From Chamaecyparis obtusa (lineage: Eukaryota; Streptophyta; Pinopsida; Cupressales; Cupressaceae): a DNA stretch of 64,000 bases. The translations under genes were made by a program, and so were the position numbers. Below the pieces are notes generated by a model. It was not told the origin of the DNA and ran no database searches. It saw only the letters and a list, made by a program, of their open reading frames with translations. This document shows, one piece after another, positions 12,683-25,094 of the stretch (position 1 is the stretch's first letter; each line of letters begins with the position of its first letter). The stretch spans positions 135,001-199,000 of the forward strand of contig BSBK01000526.1 in the NCBI GenBank assembly GCA_027943335.1, in the 5' to 3' direction.

Positions 12683-15600
12683 CTTTTAAACTTGTTTCCA
12701 CATGGTGCCAGGTTTACACTATGATTGACAAACTAGTTAGTCTTCACTCCAAAGTCTGACAGGGAAAAAGTGTCAATTGATGAGGACCGAGGGCATCCTC
12801 CTTCTACTTTGAGCTCCACATCACTCAGGCAGGTATTGCCTCATCTGCACACTCATGACTCTTCTTGATGACTGAAAGGCCTACAGATGTATTATTATGG
12901 AATAGTTATTGGACTCCTATAGGTATCCTATACCCTAATGAAACCAAATCTAATGCAATAACCTACTTGCATGCAATTAGTCTGAAAACCAGAGACCTAC
13001 ACTAACAGTAAGAAAGGGAAAGGGTGGGACTGAATGTAAATGATTTTAAATGGATTGAAAGGACCCTTGAGATGCCCTAAGTCTCTCATAGACTAGTGCC
13101 TTGTCCATTGGGCCACAGAGTCAAATATAGTATTGCAAGGGATAGCTATGAAACAAGAAAATAATATACTTAATGTGTTGATGCCTAACATCAATCACAC
13201 ACCATGACCAAACCTCAACTTAGCACCCACCTATGTATTCAAGTATATTATTATCCACTCAAAGGATTTTAACCCTCCCCTTAGAAGAGACCTATAAATA
13301 GATAATACATTAACTAGCATCTACTGGAACACAAGCATGACATATCTTTGACACCTCAGCTCATACATACATGAACACTAACTCTAAACCAGTTATCCCT
13401 GCGAAGACAACTCCACTTGCAAGTACATAGGTAGTGCAAATAGAAAAATCAAACACCCTTGATGTATGATTAATGAATCTAGAATTCAAATGGAGATAGT
13501 TTGGTAACAGTAAGAATATATTAAATCCTCACACATAAGACAAATCTGTTACAATATGCATTGTATTCTCTGAACCAACAATGGAAGAAGAACACCCTAT
13601 ATGCAGAGAGAAGGAGAAATCTGTAGGACAGAACCTTTCATGGAACCAGAAAGGAACTCTAAGCTGGAACCCTTACAAAGTCAAAATTTTGACAACTTAT
13701 ACCACTAGTTGCCTTGGAAACCCAAAATAGGTTGCAACAAGCTACAGACAGCTAGGGCTAGGGTTTCACCCACCCAACCAACCTGAAATACATCAAAATT
13801 TAAAAACTCTTGGAGGGAAAACCAAACACATGTCTATCAGACCAAGGATGATCTTTGCACTTGAGAAGAATCTTTGAGAAGGACTGGAAGATCATAAATT
13901 TACCATGCAAATCAAACTGAACAGACCTACAAAAAGCCTCGAGCAATAAAATTTGTCCTCCCCCACATGGCACAACATCTACAAGCAATCACCTAACTCA
14001 CTAGACCACACTACAACAATCGATGCCACCAACCAGATCAAGAAATAGCAAAAAAACCATAAATTTTGGTACTTCTAGGCTGCAGGAAAAAATTCAAATC
14101 TACAGGTTAATGGCTATATTCATGGCGCCAGACACATATCAACGGCCAGAAATCAAAATTAGATCAAATTTTACACCTCTGCCATCAGATCCTTACTTTC
14201 CTGGGCTCAACAAATTTACTTTTATCTTTAGTGGCACAGTCGCACGGTCATTTACCTATCCGCCACAAGAATCTTGGTTTCATTTTATGCTTGGTCACAT
14301 GATTGCAAGGCACCAAACTAACCCTTGTGATCATGCGACCACAGTCTCCTAGCGGCAGTCAACGGTCACAAACCTAAACATCTCAGCAACACCTATACCA
14401 TGGAGCCACCTTTAACTCCGCAACAGCGCAATCAGACCGTTGTCGCATGATTGCATAGCCCAAAAATGGGCTATGTGAACATGCGACAAACCACACCCCT
14501 TTACCTTGTCACAACCACCATCGCTGAGGGTTAACACAAAATGTCAGTCGCATGATTACATATCCTTGAAAAAGGCTATGCGAACATGTGACTAACCATC
14601 AGCATTCACCATTATTAACTACCCTATCACCACCTGACCAATGAAAAGTGCCCATGTCACCAAGAGTGCTGGCCCCACACCCCCTTTCTTTCAAACATGA
14701 CCAGCACTGCAACACCACGTGGCACCCAATAGAAATTCTCCACCTCACCACCGTGGATGCCACATTACCACCTGCCACTGGGCCCCAGGGACATGTGTCA
14801 ACTGGTCACATGATCGCATGTCAAAAAACTTTGACATGCGATCATGCGACAGCCAACCCCAGGCCGCCACATAACTACCAATAGGACCATCACCGAAGAG
14901 GCCTTACCTTTTAAAACATGAAGACCTAGGCCCAACATTACAAGATTGCATGACTACAGCAAAGTAAACTGCCAGCTAGGTCGCCAGATGTTAAGGGCCT
15001 AACCACCAAGAATCAGTGACCAAGAGATAACCGCGAGTCGCTAGATCGTGGAAAGAAAAACTTAACCGCCAGGCAGCTGAACATCACTAAGAACTGGGAC
15101 CCATGTAGATAGGTGGCAAGCGGTCACATGATTACATGTTAGAAAAGTCTGACATGCAGCCATGCAACAACCAATCAGGAAGAGCCTGCAGACCTAGACC
15201 CACTTCACGCCCATACAAGAAAATCAAATGGCTGTCGCAAAAGCGTAAAGGTTAAACATCATGCATCTTTACCATGTGAACATATGACAACCACTGATCT
15301 TTTCTAAACTTTAACCACACCGGGAAATGGGAAGAGCTAGCGACCCACCAATAATCGCACTTTCCCAGTTAGGGAACGCCAGGAAACAGGAAACTGTGAG
15401 GTCGAAAACACACAAGGTTTTCGATGGAAAAGATCGAAAACACACAAGGTTTCTAACGCCAAAAGATAAGCACACAAAAGCTGGAAGGCACAAGGTTGAA
15501 AACAATGAGGGTTTTCACACAGACCAAAAACATCATGGATTTTCAAAAACACTGTGGGTTTTCGACACGGTGGCAGATTCTAAAATTTGTTTCCCACAGA

Positions 15601-15823
15601 CCTTAAAAATTTAATAACTCCTTGGGTTTTGTGATTCAGGAGATGTGATCTGAACTGGAGCAAGGTGACAACATGAAGCACACAGGGCTAAGGGTGCACA
15701 CCATGAAACATTATGGATTTTCATCGCAAGTTAAAACTATGCAACAAGGTCGGATAACTTCAAAATTTGCAAGGAAGAGGCCATTTTCAAAGAATTTTTC
15801 ATTGACAGGAAAATGGACTAACA
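12677..15823 (-). repeat. LTR B of the LARD-like element (5' LTR in minus orientation)
   Basis: The LTR is 3147 bp and collinear with LTR A, starting TGTTGG and ending CTAACA. It carries the same five hairpins (14293-15168) and the same 62-codon minus frame (13800-13988). Differences from LTR A are mostly substitutions, many of them transitions at CG/TG/CA. Confidence 0.88.
14293..15168. repeat. Cluster of five long hairpins (LTR B)
   Basis: These are the counterparts of the LTR A hairpins, at about 14293-14340, 14443-14486, 14545-14593, 14804-14850 and 15122-15168. Several differ from LTR A by changes on one arm only (for example TCGCATGATT for TCGCATGATC), yet the stems stay largely paired, helped by G-T tolerance. 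Confidence 0.83.
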
Positions 15824-15828
15824 AGGTC
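15824..15828. repeat. Target site duplication AGGTC, right copy
   Basis: It follows the AACA end of LTR B and matches 7318-7322. Removing the element joins GGTAAAGGTC to CTAATAAGAC. Confidence 0.85.
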
Positions 15829-16176
15829 CTAATAAGACTAAAGGTGAATCCCTTAACTGGGTAGCACCTAGCAGTGATTTCATAAACTCCTAACAGGGTT
15901 AATCTCCTCACTAGGTGTACTTTAGAAAAGTACATCATTTAGTGGGTACTAATCCCCAATGTGGTTTTTTCCCAATTTGTGTTTCCACAAGATAAACATC
16001 TATGTCATGTGTTTCAATTATTTTATGGATGTGCTTATGGTAATCTTTTTTATTTTCTACTATTAAAGTGAATCTTGTATATGTTTTTATAAATTTTAAG
16101 TGGTTGATAAAGTTTGAAAATTGGTAGATTACTGATTCACCCCTCCGCTCTTAGTAATCTAATCTTAGGATTAACA
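15829..16176 (+). repeat. Copia-1 5' LTR, second part
   Basis: It contains CCTAACAGGG, the GGTTTTTTCCC...GTTTCCAC motif (about 15963-15988) and GATTCACCCCTCCGCTC near the end, all shared with other copia LTRs here. It ends GGATTAACA just before the primer site. Confidence 0.75.
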
Positions 16177-16178
16177 AT

Positions 16179-16190
16179 TGGTATCAAAGC
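16179..16190 (+). promoter_or_regulatory. Copia-1 primer binding site (initiator-Met tRNA)
   Basis: TGGTATCAAAGC, one transition from the canonical TGGTATCAGAGC, lies two bases after the LTR end. Confidence 0.85.
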
Positions 16191-16244
16191 TAAGTTCCTA
16201 TATTTTGGTGAAGCTTAACAGATTGAGGAAAATATTTAAAGATA

Positions 16245-18689
16245 ATGAGAAAGGAAGATCCCAAATCCACAAGAGAGAACTATTTAGTATGGTGCGGCCG
16301 GATAAAGATATATCTTAAAGGAATGGGTGATCTATATTTGGATCATGTAGTTACTAAATATATTTACCCTTTAGGAGTCTTGACATTAGATTAATCAAAT
16401 ATTAGACAAGAACATAATTCTACTATGGAAGCCATTGCAAGTACTCTTTTAGATGTATAATTTATAGATGTCAAAGACTTGGATACTACTCATGAGATGT
16501 GGGAGAAGTTGAAAACTATCTATGGTGGAGATCCACATATGAAGAAGGCAAAATTTGATATCTTGAGAGGTTAATATGATTAAATGATTATGCAAGAAAA
16601 TGAGAACATAGAGAAATATAGTTGGAGAATCAAAGAGGTTTTTTTTTCTATTTAAGGTGCTAGTGGTAATCTTCCTAAGGAGGATGTGGTAAGAAAATGA
16701 TGCAAGAGCATCTCAGGTCCTTGGAAATCCTGTGTCACCAAAAATAGATTTGATTTTGTTTGTGTTACTCAGTTCCTTCTTTGACTGAGTTGGTTTGGTG
16801 TTGCTTGGTTTCTTTTGTTTGTGAGTGTTGGCTAGTTATCTCTTTAGCACTTGGTAATTTCCCTAGCGCTTGGTGATGCTTGTTTGGCGCTTGGTTGGCT
16901 TTTCTTATCGACAGGTTTATTTTGAGTTTTTGTTGAGGCCAACTTGTGCATTGATTATGGGTCATGGATTTAATGCTTGTATCCATCATTGAGAAGTGTG
17001 TGGTCCCAAATCTAACCGTTACTTTCATTGATTATGGATCTAAAGGCCGACTCAGTTTGGTAGCCTCTTGTATAAGTATAGTTGTTTGGTTGGAGTTTAG
17101 GAGGTATTTTTTGGATAGAAGATAGAAAGTAGAAGATTGAGATTATTCATAGATCTTCGCATGTTTAAGGACTTCTGTAATTCATTGTAATATCTAGCCA
17201 AAACTAAGAAGGCCTTACAGCCTGACATGTATGAATCAATTTAAAGTTAATATATGAATCATCCTACATTTTCTCTCTCCCACTATGTTTTTGTTTCTTT
17301 TGCATGTTGTTGAGCAAGGTGGTTCAGGTTGGGTGCACCATTCCTTGGCCCCTCCTACCCTACTCTTGCATCAGAAAAGTTTTGAGAACTCTTTTGCCTC
17401 AGTATTCTATTGGAGCTTCAGCAATTCAAGATCTTAGATCTCTAGGAATTATTATTTTTACTCTTGATGCTTTAATAGGAAAGTTGACTACATTTGAATT
17501 AAGCAATTATGACAATAGTATGCCTAAAGTGGAAGCTGATTTCAAGTCATCATTGACTCTTGCACCATCTAGGAAAGGAAAGGAGATATCTAACATATCT
17601 TCAACATTTTATTCTAATGATTATGAATTTTTCATGTTTGAAGAAAGAGAATAGGAAGAATTAGAACCATTATTTTCTAAAATATTTCCTAAAGGAAAAG
17701 GTAAATATAAGGGCAAGATACCTTTGAAATGCTTTTCATGTAATAAGAATGGACACATTTCCTCTAGATGTCCTGAAAAGGATAAGAAGGAGAAGCCAAG
17801 GAGATTCAAGGATAAGAAAAAGAAAGCATGTTACCTTGCTAAGGAAGTCATTACTGATGAAGAATTTGATGGTAGAGATGAAGAAGAAATTATCTTTGTT
17901 GCAGTAAAGGAAGAACCCTCAAAAGAAGATGAGAAAGTTTTGGTGTCTAACATGAATCACAATGGTGACTATATTATTGACAGTGGATGCACTCATCATA
18001 TGACCAGTGATAGAGGAAAATTCATCACGATGGAGGAATGTGATGGAGGTCAATAAGATTTGGTAATGATGCTCCTTATATGGTGAAAGGTAAAGGATTT
18101 ATTGCTTTAAATGATAAGACAAATTTTGATGATGTTTACTACTAGGTTGATGGTTTCAAATATAACTTGTTAAGTGTATCTCAGTTTAAAAATAAAGGAT
18201 GTAGATTGGATTTCAATGAAGTTATATGTAGGATCATTGGTAAAATAAGAGAATTGATTACTACTGGTGAAAAAAATAAAGGTAACTTGTTCCATCTTAA
18301 TTCTACAACTAAGAATTGTCTAATTGCTAAGGTAGAAGATTGTTGGTTATGATATGTAAGGTTTTTTCATGTAAATTTTGATAACTTAGTCAAAGTTGGT
18401 AAGATGAAGATAGTGAGAGGTTTGGATAACTTAGTGAAGCCAAACAATGTGATGTGTAAAGAATGTTAGCTTGAGAAATTAACTAGTTCAATTTTTATCA
18501 GTAAAAAATAATGTTCTAAAAGTATCTTAGATCAGGTTCATATTGATATGTGTCCTCCAATCAGAACTTAGAGTTACTATGGTGATAGATATTTCATGTT
18601 TCTTTTTTATGGTTATTCTAGAATGATGTGGGTTATCTTTCTTAAGGACAAATTAGAAGCCTTTACATGTTCAAGATCTACAAAGATAG
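16245..18689 (+). pseudogene. Copia-1 gag, protease and integrase start
   Basis: Gag starts at ATG 16245 and keeps the copia gag signature (W-C-x-R-I-K, later EMWEKLKTIYGGD and KVLRTLLPQYSI). It is split at 16698-17373 by a solo LTR. A CCHC knuckle, CFSCNKNGHISSRC, lies at about 17727-17768. It is followed by a Lys/Glu-rich spacer and the aspartic protease motif DSGCTHHMT (about 17980-18006). A GAG-pre-integrase and the beginning of the integrase core (HIDM...SYYGDRYFMFL) run to 18689, where a tandem chromovirus interrupts. Stops include TAA at about 16393, TAG at 17653 and TAA at about 18054. The element cannot make Gag-Pol. Confidence 0.85.
16698..17373 (+). mobile_element. Solo LTR of a gypsy family related to the tandem chromovirus
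   Basis: The 676-bp unit starts TGATGCAAGAGCATC and ends CTCTTGCATCA, which gives an 11-bp terminal inverted repeat. It is flanked by the exact duplication GAAAA (16693-16697 and 17374-17378). Its first 15 bases equal the start of the chromovirus LTR read on the minus strand, so the families are related. A TATAAGTATA stretch at 17071-17080 is a plausible promoter. Removing the LTR restores copia-1 gag from DVVRK to VLRTL. Confidence 0.88.
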
Positions 18690-19549
18690 TGATGAAGGGT
18701 GCTCCCCTTAATACCACAAACACATAACAGAAACAAAGAAACAACAACAATATGCAAGAACAGAAAATGGGCTTCTTATTATCTCCACAAATGTGGAATT
18801 GCAAATTTTCAGAATTACAATATGCAAACCCACATGGGCATTCCCTTAAAATATTTTATAGGACAAAGCCTCAAATCAATATCCAGATCTACTACCCAAA
18901 ACTGCCCCAACCTGCATAAGACAACACTACAGTGTTCCTTATATAGACAATTTTCCACCACCTGGGAACATTCCAAAACTTTAGCCAACAAGGCTGACCA
19001 AACCTAGAATTATTTTATTTTACAATTTATTACATCAAAGTCAGCTCAAAATAACTTTTGAAACCCAAACATAAATTTTGAAGGAAAATCACTTTCTACC
19101 ATTTCAGGTGACCTAACTTTCGAAGACCATAAGTCATCGCTAGTTGACCCAATTGACTATTATAACCCCATTCCAGAAAGGCCACGAAGTGCTCTATAGG
19201 ATTGACTGGTGCAAGTGCCTGTCACCCAAATTTTTGACCTCATCTGGGGCATCTAAAGCCTTTAAAATTGAGTTCAAAGTTTTTGTACCCTGTTGCCAAT
19301 ACCAAAAATCTTCAATATCTATAAAGCTAGACTTGATCTATCATTGAAACTTTACTAGTAGGCTGATATGACCAAAATGAACCTCCAGGGAATAAATCAA
19401 AACATTCCAAGATTGGATGACCAACTTACTAAAAATAGCAAGTTTCCATAAATAGAAGCTCTACAATAGATAGCCCTTATTGAATACAAAAATATAAATA
19501 TTTTTGGGTGATGCAAGATTGCTCTTACACCCAGGATGCTCTTGCATCA
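18690..19549 (-). repeat. LTR 1 (3' LTR of unit B)
   Basis: It runs TGATGAAGGG to CTTGCATCA on the plus strand. A minus-strand TATATAAGG at about 18940 is a candidate promoter; the same box occurs in LTR 2 and LTR 3. Confidence 0.88.
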
Positions 19550-19587
19550 AACACCCGGGGTAATTTGAGAAGTGACCCTGTCACGAC

Positions 19588-22500
19588 TTAGGTGTACAAA
19601 GGAAAACCAAGATGATTAACCTCCTCCTTTTTTAGCCATGATGAATCTTTAATAGGTCATCATTTCCACTTGACTAGATATTCTTCATATGTCCTGTTCC
19701 TTGTGCTTCTACCAACATGATTATCCACTATGTCTTCAATCTCCTTGTTATCTGAACTGGTTGCTGGAATACTCCACTATGTTGTTGTAACCTCATCTTC
19801 AACACCTCCTTCATGATACTCTGTTAGATCTAAAATATTAAATACTGGTGAAATATTCAGCTTAGTAGGCAACTCAACCTCATATGCATTTCTTGAATCA
19901 TGCTTCTTCAGTATCCTACATGGCCCAAACTTCTTCATTTTTAGCTTGTTATATGTACCAACCGAAAATCACTCTTTTCGCAAATGAACCATAACTTCAT
20001 CTCCAAAATGAAACTCCTTATGCCTCCTTTTCTCATCTTCCTTAGCCTTATACTATGCATTCATCTTGGTAATATGCTTCCTCACCTCCTCATGGATGTT
20101 GTTCAAATGTTTTGCAAAATCCTCAGCTTCAGCACTACTTATTTCTCCTTTATCTATCTTTCTCAACTCAGATGCATTTCTGGGACTACTCCCATATAAA
20201 ATTTGGAATGTTGATTTACCAGTGCTCCTATTAAGAGAATTATTATATGCAAATTCTGCCTGTGGTAAAATCAAATCCCATCCTATTGGCTTATCTCCAA
20301 CCAAACATCTCAACAAATTTCCCAAACTCCTATTCACCACCTTCATTTGTCCATCTATTTGTGGATGATGTAATGAACTAAATTTCAAATCTTTCTTTAG
20401 CATCTTCCACAATGTTCACCAAAAATAGCCTACAAACTTGGTGTCTCAATCTGAAACTATGGTCTTTGGAAAACCATGTAGTCTCACTACTTCTCTGAAA
20501 AACAATTCTTCTATATGAACATCATCATCACTCTTCTTGCAAAGAATGAAATGTGTCATCTTAAAAAATTTGTCAACCACCAAAAAAATTGAATCATGTC
20601 GCCATTGAGTCCTCAGTAATCTAAGAACAAATTCCATACTCATATCCTCCCAAGGCTTCTCTGGTATAGGTAATGGCTAATACAACCCAGTATTATGCTT
20701 CACTCCTTTCACCATCTGACATACTCTACAACTCTATACAAACTTCTTGACATCTTGCTGCAACTATGCCCAATAATAATTCTCACTAACCAAAGAAAGG
20801 GTTTTATCATGACCAAAATATCCAGCCAATTCTTCACTATGCTTCTCCTTGATGAGATTCTCCCTCATAGAACTTCTTGGAATGCACAACTGACTCCCTC
20901 TAAATAGCATATCATCCCGAATTATGAAATTGAGCCACTTCGTTATGTCTAGAGTAACAAGTTCTCTACAAGCTTTCCAAGCTTCACCAAAATCAGGATC
21001 CTCTAGATACAAATTGTTGAGTTCCTTGAACCCAACCACCTCAATCTGCATCTCTGTCAGCAATAGTTGCCTTGTGCTAAGTGCATCTACAACCCTGTTA
21101 GACTTTCCACTTCTATATGTCAAAACAAATGTATAACTCTACAAAAACTCAACCCATTTCAAATGCCTTTGATTCAAATTTTTTTAACTATTCAAATATT
21201 GCAAAGGTTGATGATCAGTATACAAAAAGAACTCCTTAGAAAGTAGATAGTGTCTCCACTTCTTCAATGCCTGAACTATAGCATAAAATTCTTAATCAGA
21301 AAGAGAATATTTTTTCTTGGCATCATTTAACTTCTCACTAAAATAAGCAATAGGTTTACCTTCTTGTCTCATAATAGCTCCTATTGCAGTACCACTAGCA
21401 TCACAATCTACCTAAAACACCTTATTAAAATTTGGAAGTGATAAAATAGGTTGGTCTATAGCTTTCTGTTTCAATAGTTTAAAACTCTTATCTGCCCCAT
21501 TTGTCCACTTGAACTCTCTTCTATCCCCTCTCATTGTTTAAGTCAAGGGTCCACAAATACTACTAAATTTTTTGATAAACTTTCTATAAAAAGTAGCCAA
21601 ACCATGAAAAGACCTTACTTTAGTAGCACTCCTTGGAGTAGGCCATTCAAAGATAGATTGTACCTTCTATGGGTCCATTTTTTGACCTTCTGTTGAAACT
21701 AAAAATCCCAAATACATTAATTCCTTCTTCACAAAATTGCACTTCTTCAAATTAATCAATAATTTTTCATCTCTTTGCTTCTCAAACACCATACGAATAT
21801 GCATCATATGGTGTTCCAATGTCTTACTAAAGATCAAAATATCATCTAGGTAAACAATTACAAACTTACAAAGAAATTCTTTCAAAACCTCGTTCATGAG
21901 CCGCATGAAAGTGCTTGGTGCATTGGTTAGCCCAAAAGGCATGACTAACCACTCATACAGTCCTTCCTTTGTCTTGAAGGTAGTCTTCCATTCATCTCCT
22001 TCTCTGATCTGAATCTAGTGATATCCACTCTTTAGATCTATCTTTGAGAAATATAAAGCTCCACTCAAACAGTCCATAATATCATCCATTCATGGCAATG
22101 GAAACCTATACTTTATTGTGATCTTGTTTATTGCTCTCGAATCTATACACATCCTCCATTCTCCATTATTCTTTGGTGCTAATACTACTAGTATAGCACA
22201 TGGACTCATGCTCTCCTGAATCAATCCCTTCTATAACAACTCATGTACTTATCTATTCAACTCTTCACTTTTTGCTGATGTCATTCTGTGTGCTGCATTG
22301 TTTGGCAAACTGGCTCCTGGAATCAAATCCATTTGATGATTGATCTTTCTTACCGGTGGTAATCCATCAGGTACATTATCAGATACAATATCCTAAAACT
22401 CATTCAACAAATCTATAACCTCTACAAGTAGATCCTCTATTTTCTCTTTACCAGCTTTTGGAATTAAAGAAAAACACGCATGCCCATGTCTCATACCATC

Positions 22501-24095
22501 TAGGAATTTTCTTCCATCAACAAAAGTTATTCTTGCATTACCACATACCTTTTCTTCGGTCTCCATCAATGGCTTTAGCTTATGTCACACTCCATCCTTT
22601 GTGAGGGAATAAGAATTCTCATGACCAACATGTACAACACATCTGTCAAACTACCATGGCGTACCCAACAACATGTGACATGCATCCATAGGTATGATAT
22701 CACATAGTACCTCATCATGGTACCTACTAAGCTTGAACTTTACTAGGCACTATTCACTGACCATGACCTTGTGGTCATCTGCACCCAAGCAATCTGATAT
22801 GGATGTTGGTGTTTCTATCTCTTTAGCTTCAACTTTGTCACCATCTCTTATGACACCAAATTGTTAGTGATTCCACTATCAATAATCACATCATAGTATT
22901 TACCCTCACACTTGCATCTAGTGTGAAATAGGCTCATCCTTTGTTCAAGTTCATTCTCACCACTTAGTAGGACTCTTCTGTTAATCAACATTTCTCCTCT
23001 TTCAACATCTTCAGAATTTGAGGATCTGGCATCTTCATCTTCATGTGCCACTCTGGCCTGGCCTTCATTCCTCCTATCTATCCTTCCTTGGCATTGAGGA
23101 CATTCAAATTCCCTATGACCTTCTTCTCCATAGTGAAAACATGTTCCATAGAAGCCTCCTCTTCCTGAACCTTGTCCTCTTCATCTTCCTCTCTGATCTC
23201 TATTGTTTTGATCTTGGAAATGATTGGAGTTGTTTCCTCTCTGATTTTGACTACCACTGGCCTCATCCTTCTTTTTTGAATCTTCATTTCGGCCTCCATA
23301 TGACTGTCCACCAGATCATCTACTGTGACCTCTTCCATTTTTTTTTCTCTTGAACTTCTTGTTCAACTTTTCCTCTACTTTTAGGGAAAACTGGTATGCC
23401 TCTTCAATACTGTTCATTCAAACTAGATTCAGCTCCTCCTGAATGCTTGGCCTCAACCCATTAAAATAATGAGCAACTTTCTTCTTAGCATCTTTTGCAT
23501 GCCCCATTCTGATGAGGATTCGATAGAACTCCTCTGTATACTCCTGAATAGATCATCCCACTTGCTTCAAACTTTGCATTTTCTTCAGTAGGTCAAGCTC
23601 ATAATCAAAAGGGATGAACTGTTGCTTCAATTTATCCACCATCTGATCCCATCTTGTGATTTTATCTTTCCCTCTTCTATTTTTCTCCAATTGAATCTCT
23701 TGCCACCAGATCTTCGAATGATCTTTTAGTCTAGCCTTTGCGAATTTGACCCTATCAGGATCCTCAATATCTTCAGACTCAAAATATTCTTCACATTCAT
23801 TGATCTAGTTGATCAAATTCTCTAGGTTAAGATTTCCTAAATATGTAGGAACTTCAATCTTAGGTCTTTTCTCGATCTTGGAAATGGTCTGAAAAAGTCT
23901 TTCTTCCTCCTGGTTCATAATTTTGACTTCTCCTTCTTGATCTTCTTCTTCGACTTCATCCTCACTTTCATCTCTGACATTAAGATTCATTCCTCTATGA
24001 ATCTCCTCTTGCAATGCTCGCACTTGTCTCTGGAGCACTCTAACCTCAGGTGTTACAACACCAGTTCTTCCGCCACATTTCTTTCATGGCAGCAT
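19588..24095 (-). pseudogene. Chromovirus unit B gag-pol, broken
   Basis: The minus strand reads from ATG 24095 down. Gag is acidic at first (ESEDEVEEEDQEGEVKIMN), then has a retrotransposon gag domain (about 23400-23800) and a CCHC-like knuckle (about 23100-23150). Protease carries IIDSGITNNLVS (about 22850-22890). Reverse transcriptase has [12 protein letters not shown] and YLDD (21667-21942). RNase H follows, then an integrase zinc domain (20764-21123), integrase core pieces (20643-20053) and a C-terminal chromodomain-like segment (about 19600-19720). The fourth codon is TGA, and further stops and small shifts occur throughout, so no product is expected. Unit B keeps CGA and CAG codons where unit A has TGA and TAG, so the two units decayed independently. 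Confidence 0.85.
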
Positions 24096-24181
24096 TTTCC
24101 CAATGCACGTTGAAACCCTAACCATGGTCCTTTTGCAAACTACCTCATAGTCAGTGATCTTTTTACATGCTCAGGAACTCC

Positions 24182-24194
24182 TACTCTAATACCA
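24182..24194 (-). promoter_or_regulatory. Unit B primer binding site
   Basis: The minus strand reads TGGTATTAGAGTA two bases inside LTR 2. This is the initiator-Met primer site with one C-to-T change. Confidence 0.8.
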
Positions 24195-24196
24195 CT

Positions 24197-25056
24197 TGAT
24201 GAAGGGTGCTCCCCTTAATACCACAAACACATAACAAAAATAGAGAAACAACAACAATATGCAAGAATAGAAAATGGGCTTCTTATTATCTCCACAAATG
24301 TGGAATTGCAAATTTTTAGAATTATAATATGCAAACACACATGGGCATTCCCTTATAATATTTTGTAGGACAAAGCCTCAAATCAATACCTAGATCTACT
24401 ATCCAAAGCTGCCCCGAACTGCCTAAGACAACACTATAGCCTTCCTTATATAGGCAATTTTCCACCGCATGGGAAGGTTCCAAAATTTTAGGCAACAAGG
24501 CAGACTGAACTTAGGATTATTTTATTTTACAATTTATTACATCAAAGTCATCTCAAAATAACTTTTGAAACCCAAATAGAAATTTTGAAGCAAAATTATT
24601 TTCCACCATTTTAGGTGACCCAACTTCCGAAGACCATAAGTCATCGCCAATTGACCCGATTGACTATTATAACCCCATTCCAGAAAGGCCACGAAGCACT
24701 CTACAAGCTTGATTGGGGCAAGCACTTGCCACCCAACTTTTTGACCTCATTCGGGGACTCTAAAGCCTTCAAAACTGAGTTCAAAGTTTTTGTACCCTAT
24801 TACCAATACCGAAAATCTTCAATATCTATAAAGCTAGACTTGATCTGTCAATGAAACTTTACTGGTAGGCTGATATGACCAAAATGAACCTCTAGGGAAG
24901 AAATCAAAACATTCTGAGATCAGATGACCAACTTACTAAAAATAGCAAGTTTCCATAAACAACAGCTCTATAACAGATAACCCTTATTGAATACAAAAAT
25001 AGAAATATGTTTGGGTGATGCAAGATTTCTCTTACACCCAAGATGCTCCTGCATCA
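24197..25056 (-). repeat. LTR 2 (shared middle LTR)
   Basis: The 860-bp LTR serves as the 5' LTR of unit B and the 3' LTR of unit A. It is collinear with LTRs 1 and 3 with no net length change. No target duplication separates the two units, so this is not two independent adjacent insertions. Confidence 0.88.
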
Positions 25057-25094
25057 GACACCTAGGGTAATTTGAGAAGTGACCCTATCATGAC

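Larger units (their letters stand above)
7323..15823 (-). mobile_element. LARD-like LTR retrotransposon with 3.1-kb LTRs
   Basis: Two long direct repeats (7323-10465 and 12677-15823) start TGTTGG, end CTAACA and are flanked by the exact 5-bp duplication AGGTC. The internal part is only about 2.2 kb and encodes no recognisable gag, protease, reverse transcriptase or integrase, so the element is non-autonomous. Minus orientation is preferred for two reasons. A primer-site-like TGGTGACTCTGTTGGGGA lies three bases inside LTR B on the minus strand, and the internal region has long minus-strand open stretches. The primer site resembles the Arg-tRNA type described for large plant Ty3/gypsy (Ogre-like) elements; that link is an inference. 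Confidence 0.85.

Noticed and set aside
7323..15823. Plus-strand orientation of the LARD-like element
   Set aside because: The plus-strand site after LTR A (TGGCTCTAGTTGGGG) is a weaker primer-site match, and all long internal frames are on the minus strand. The question is not fully closed.
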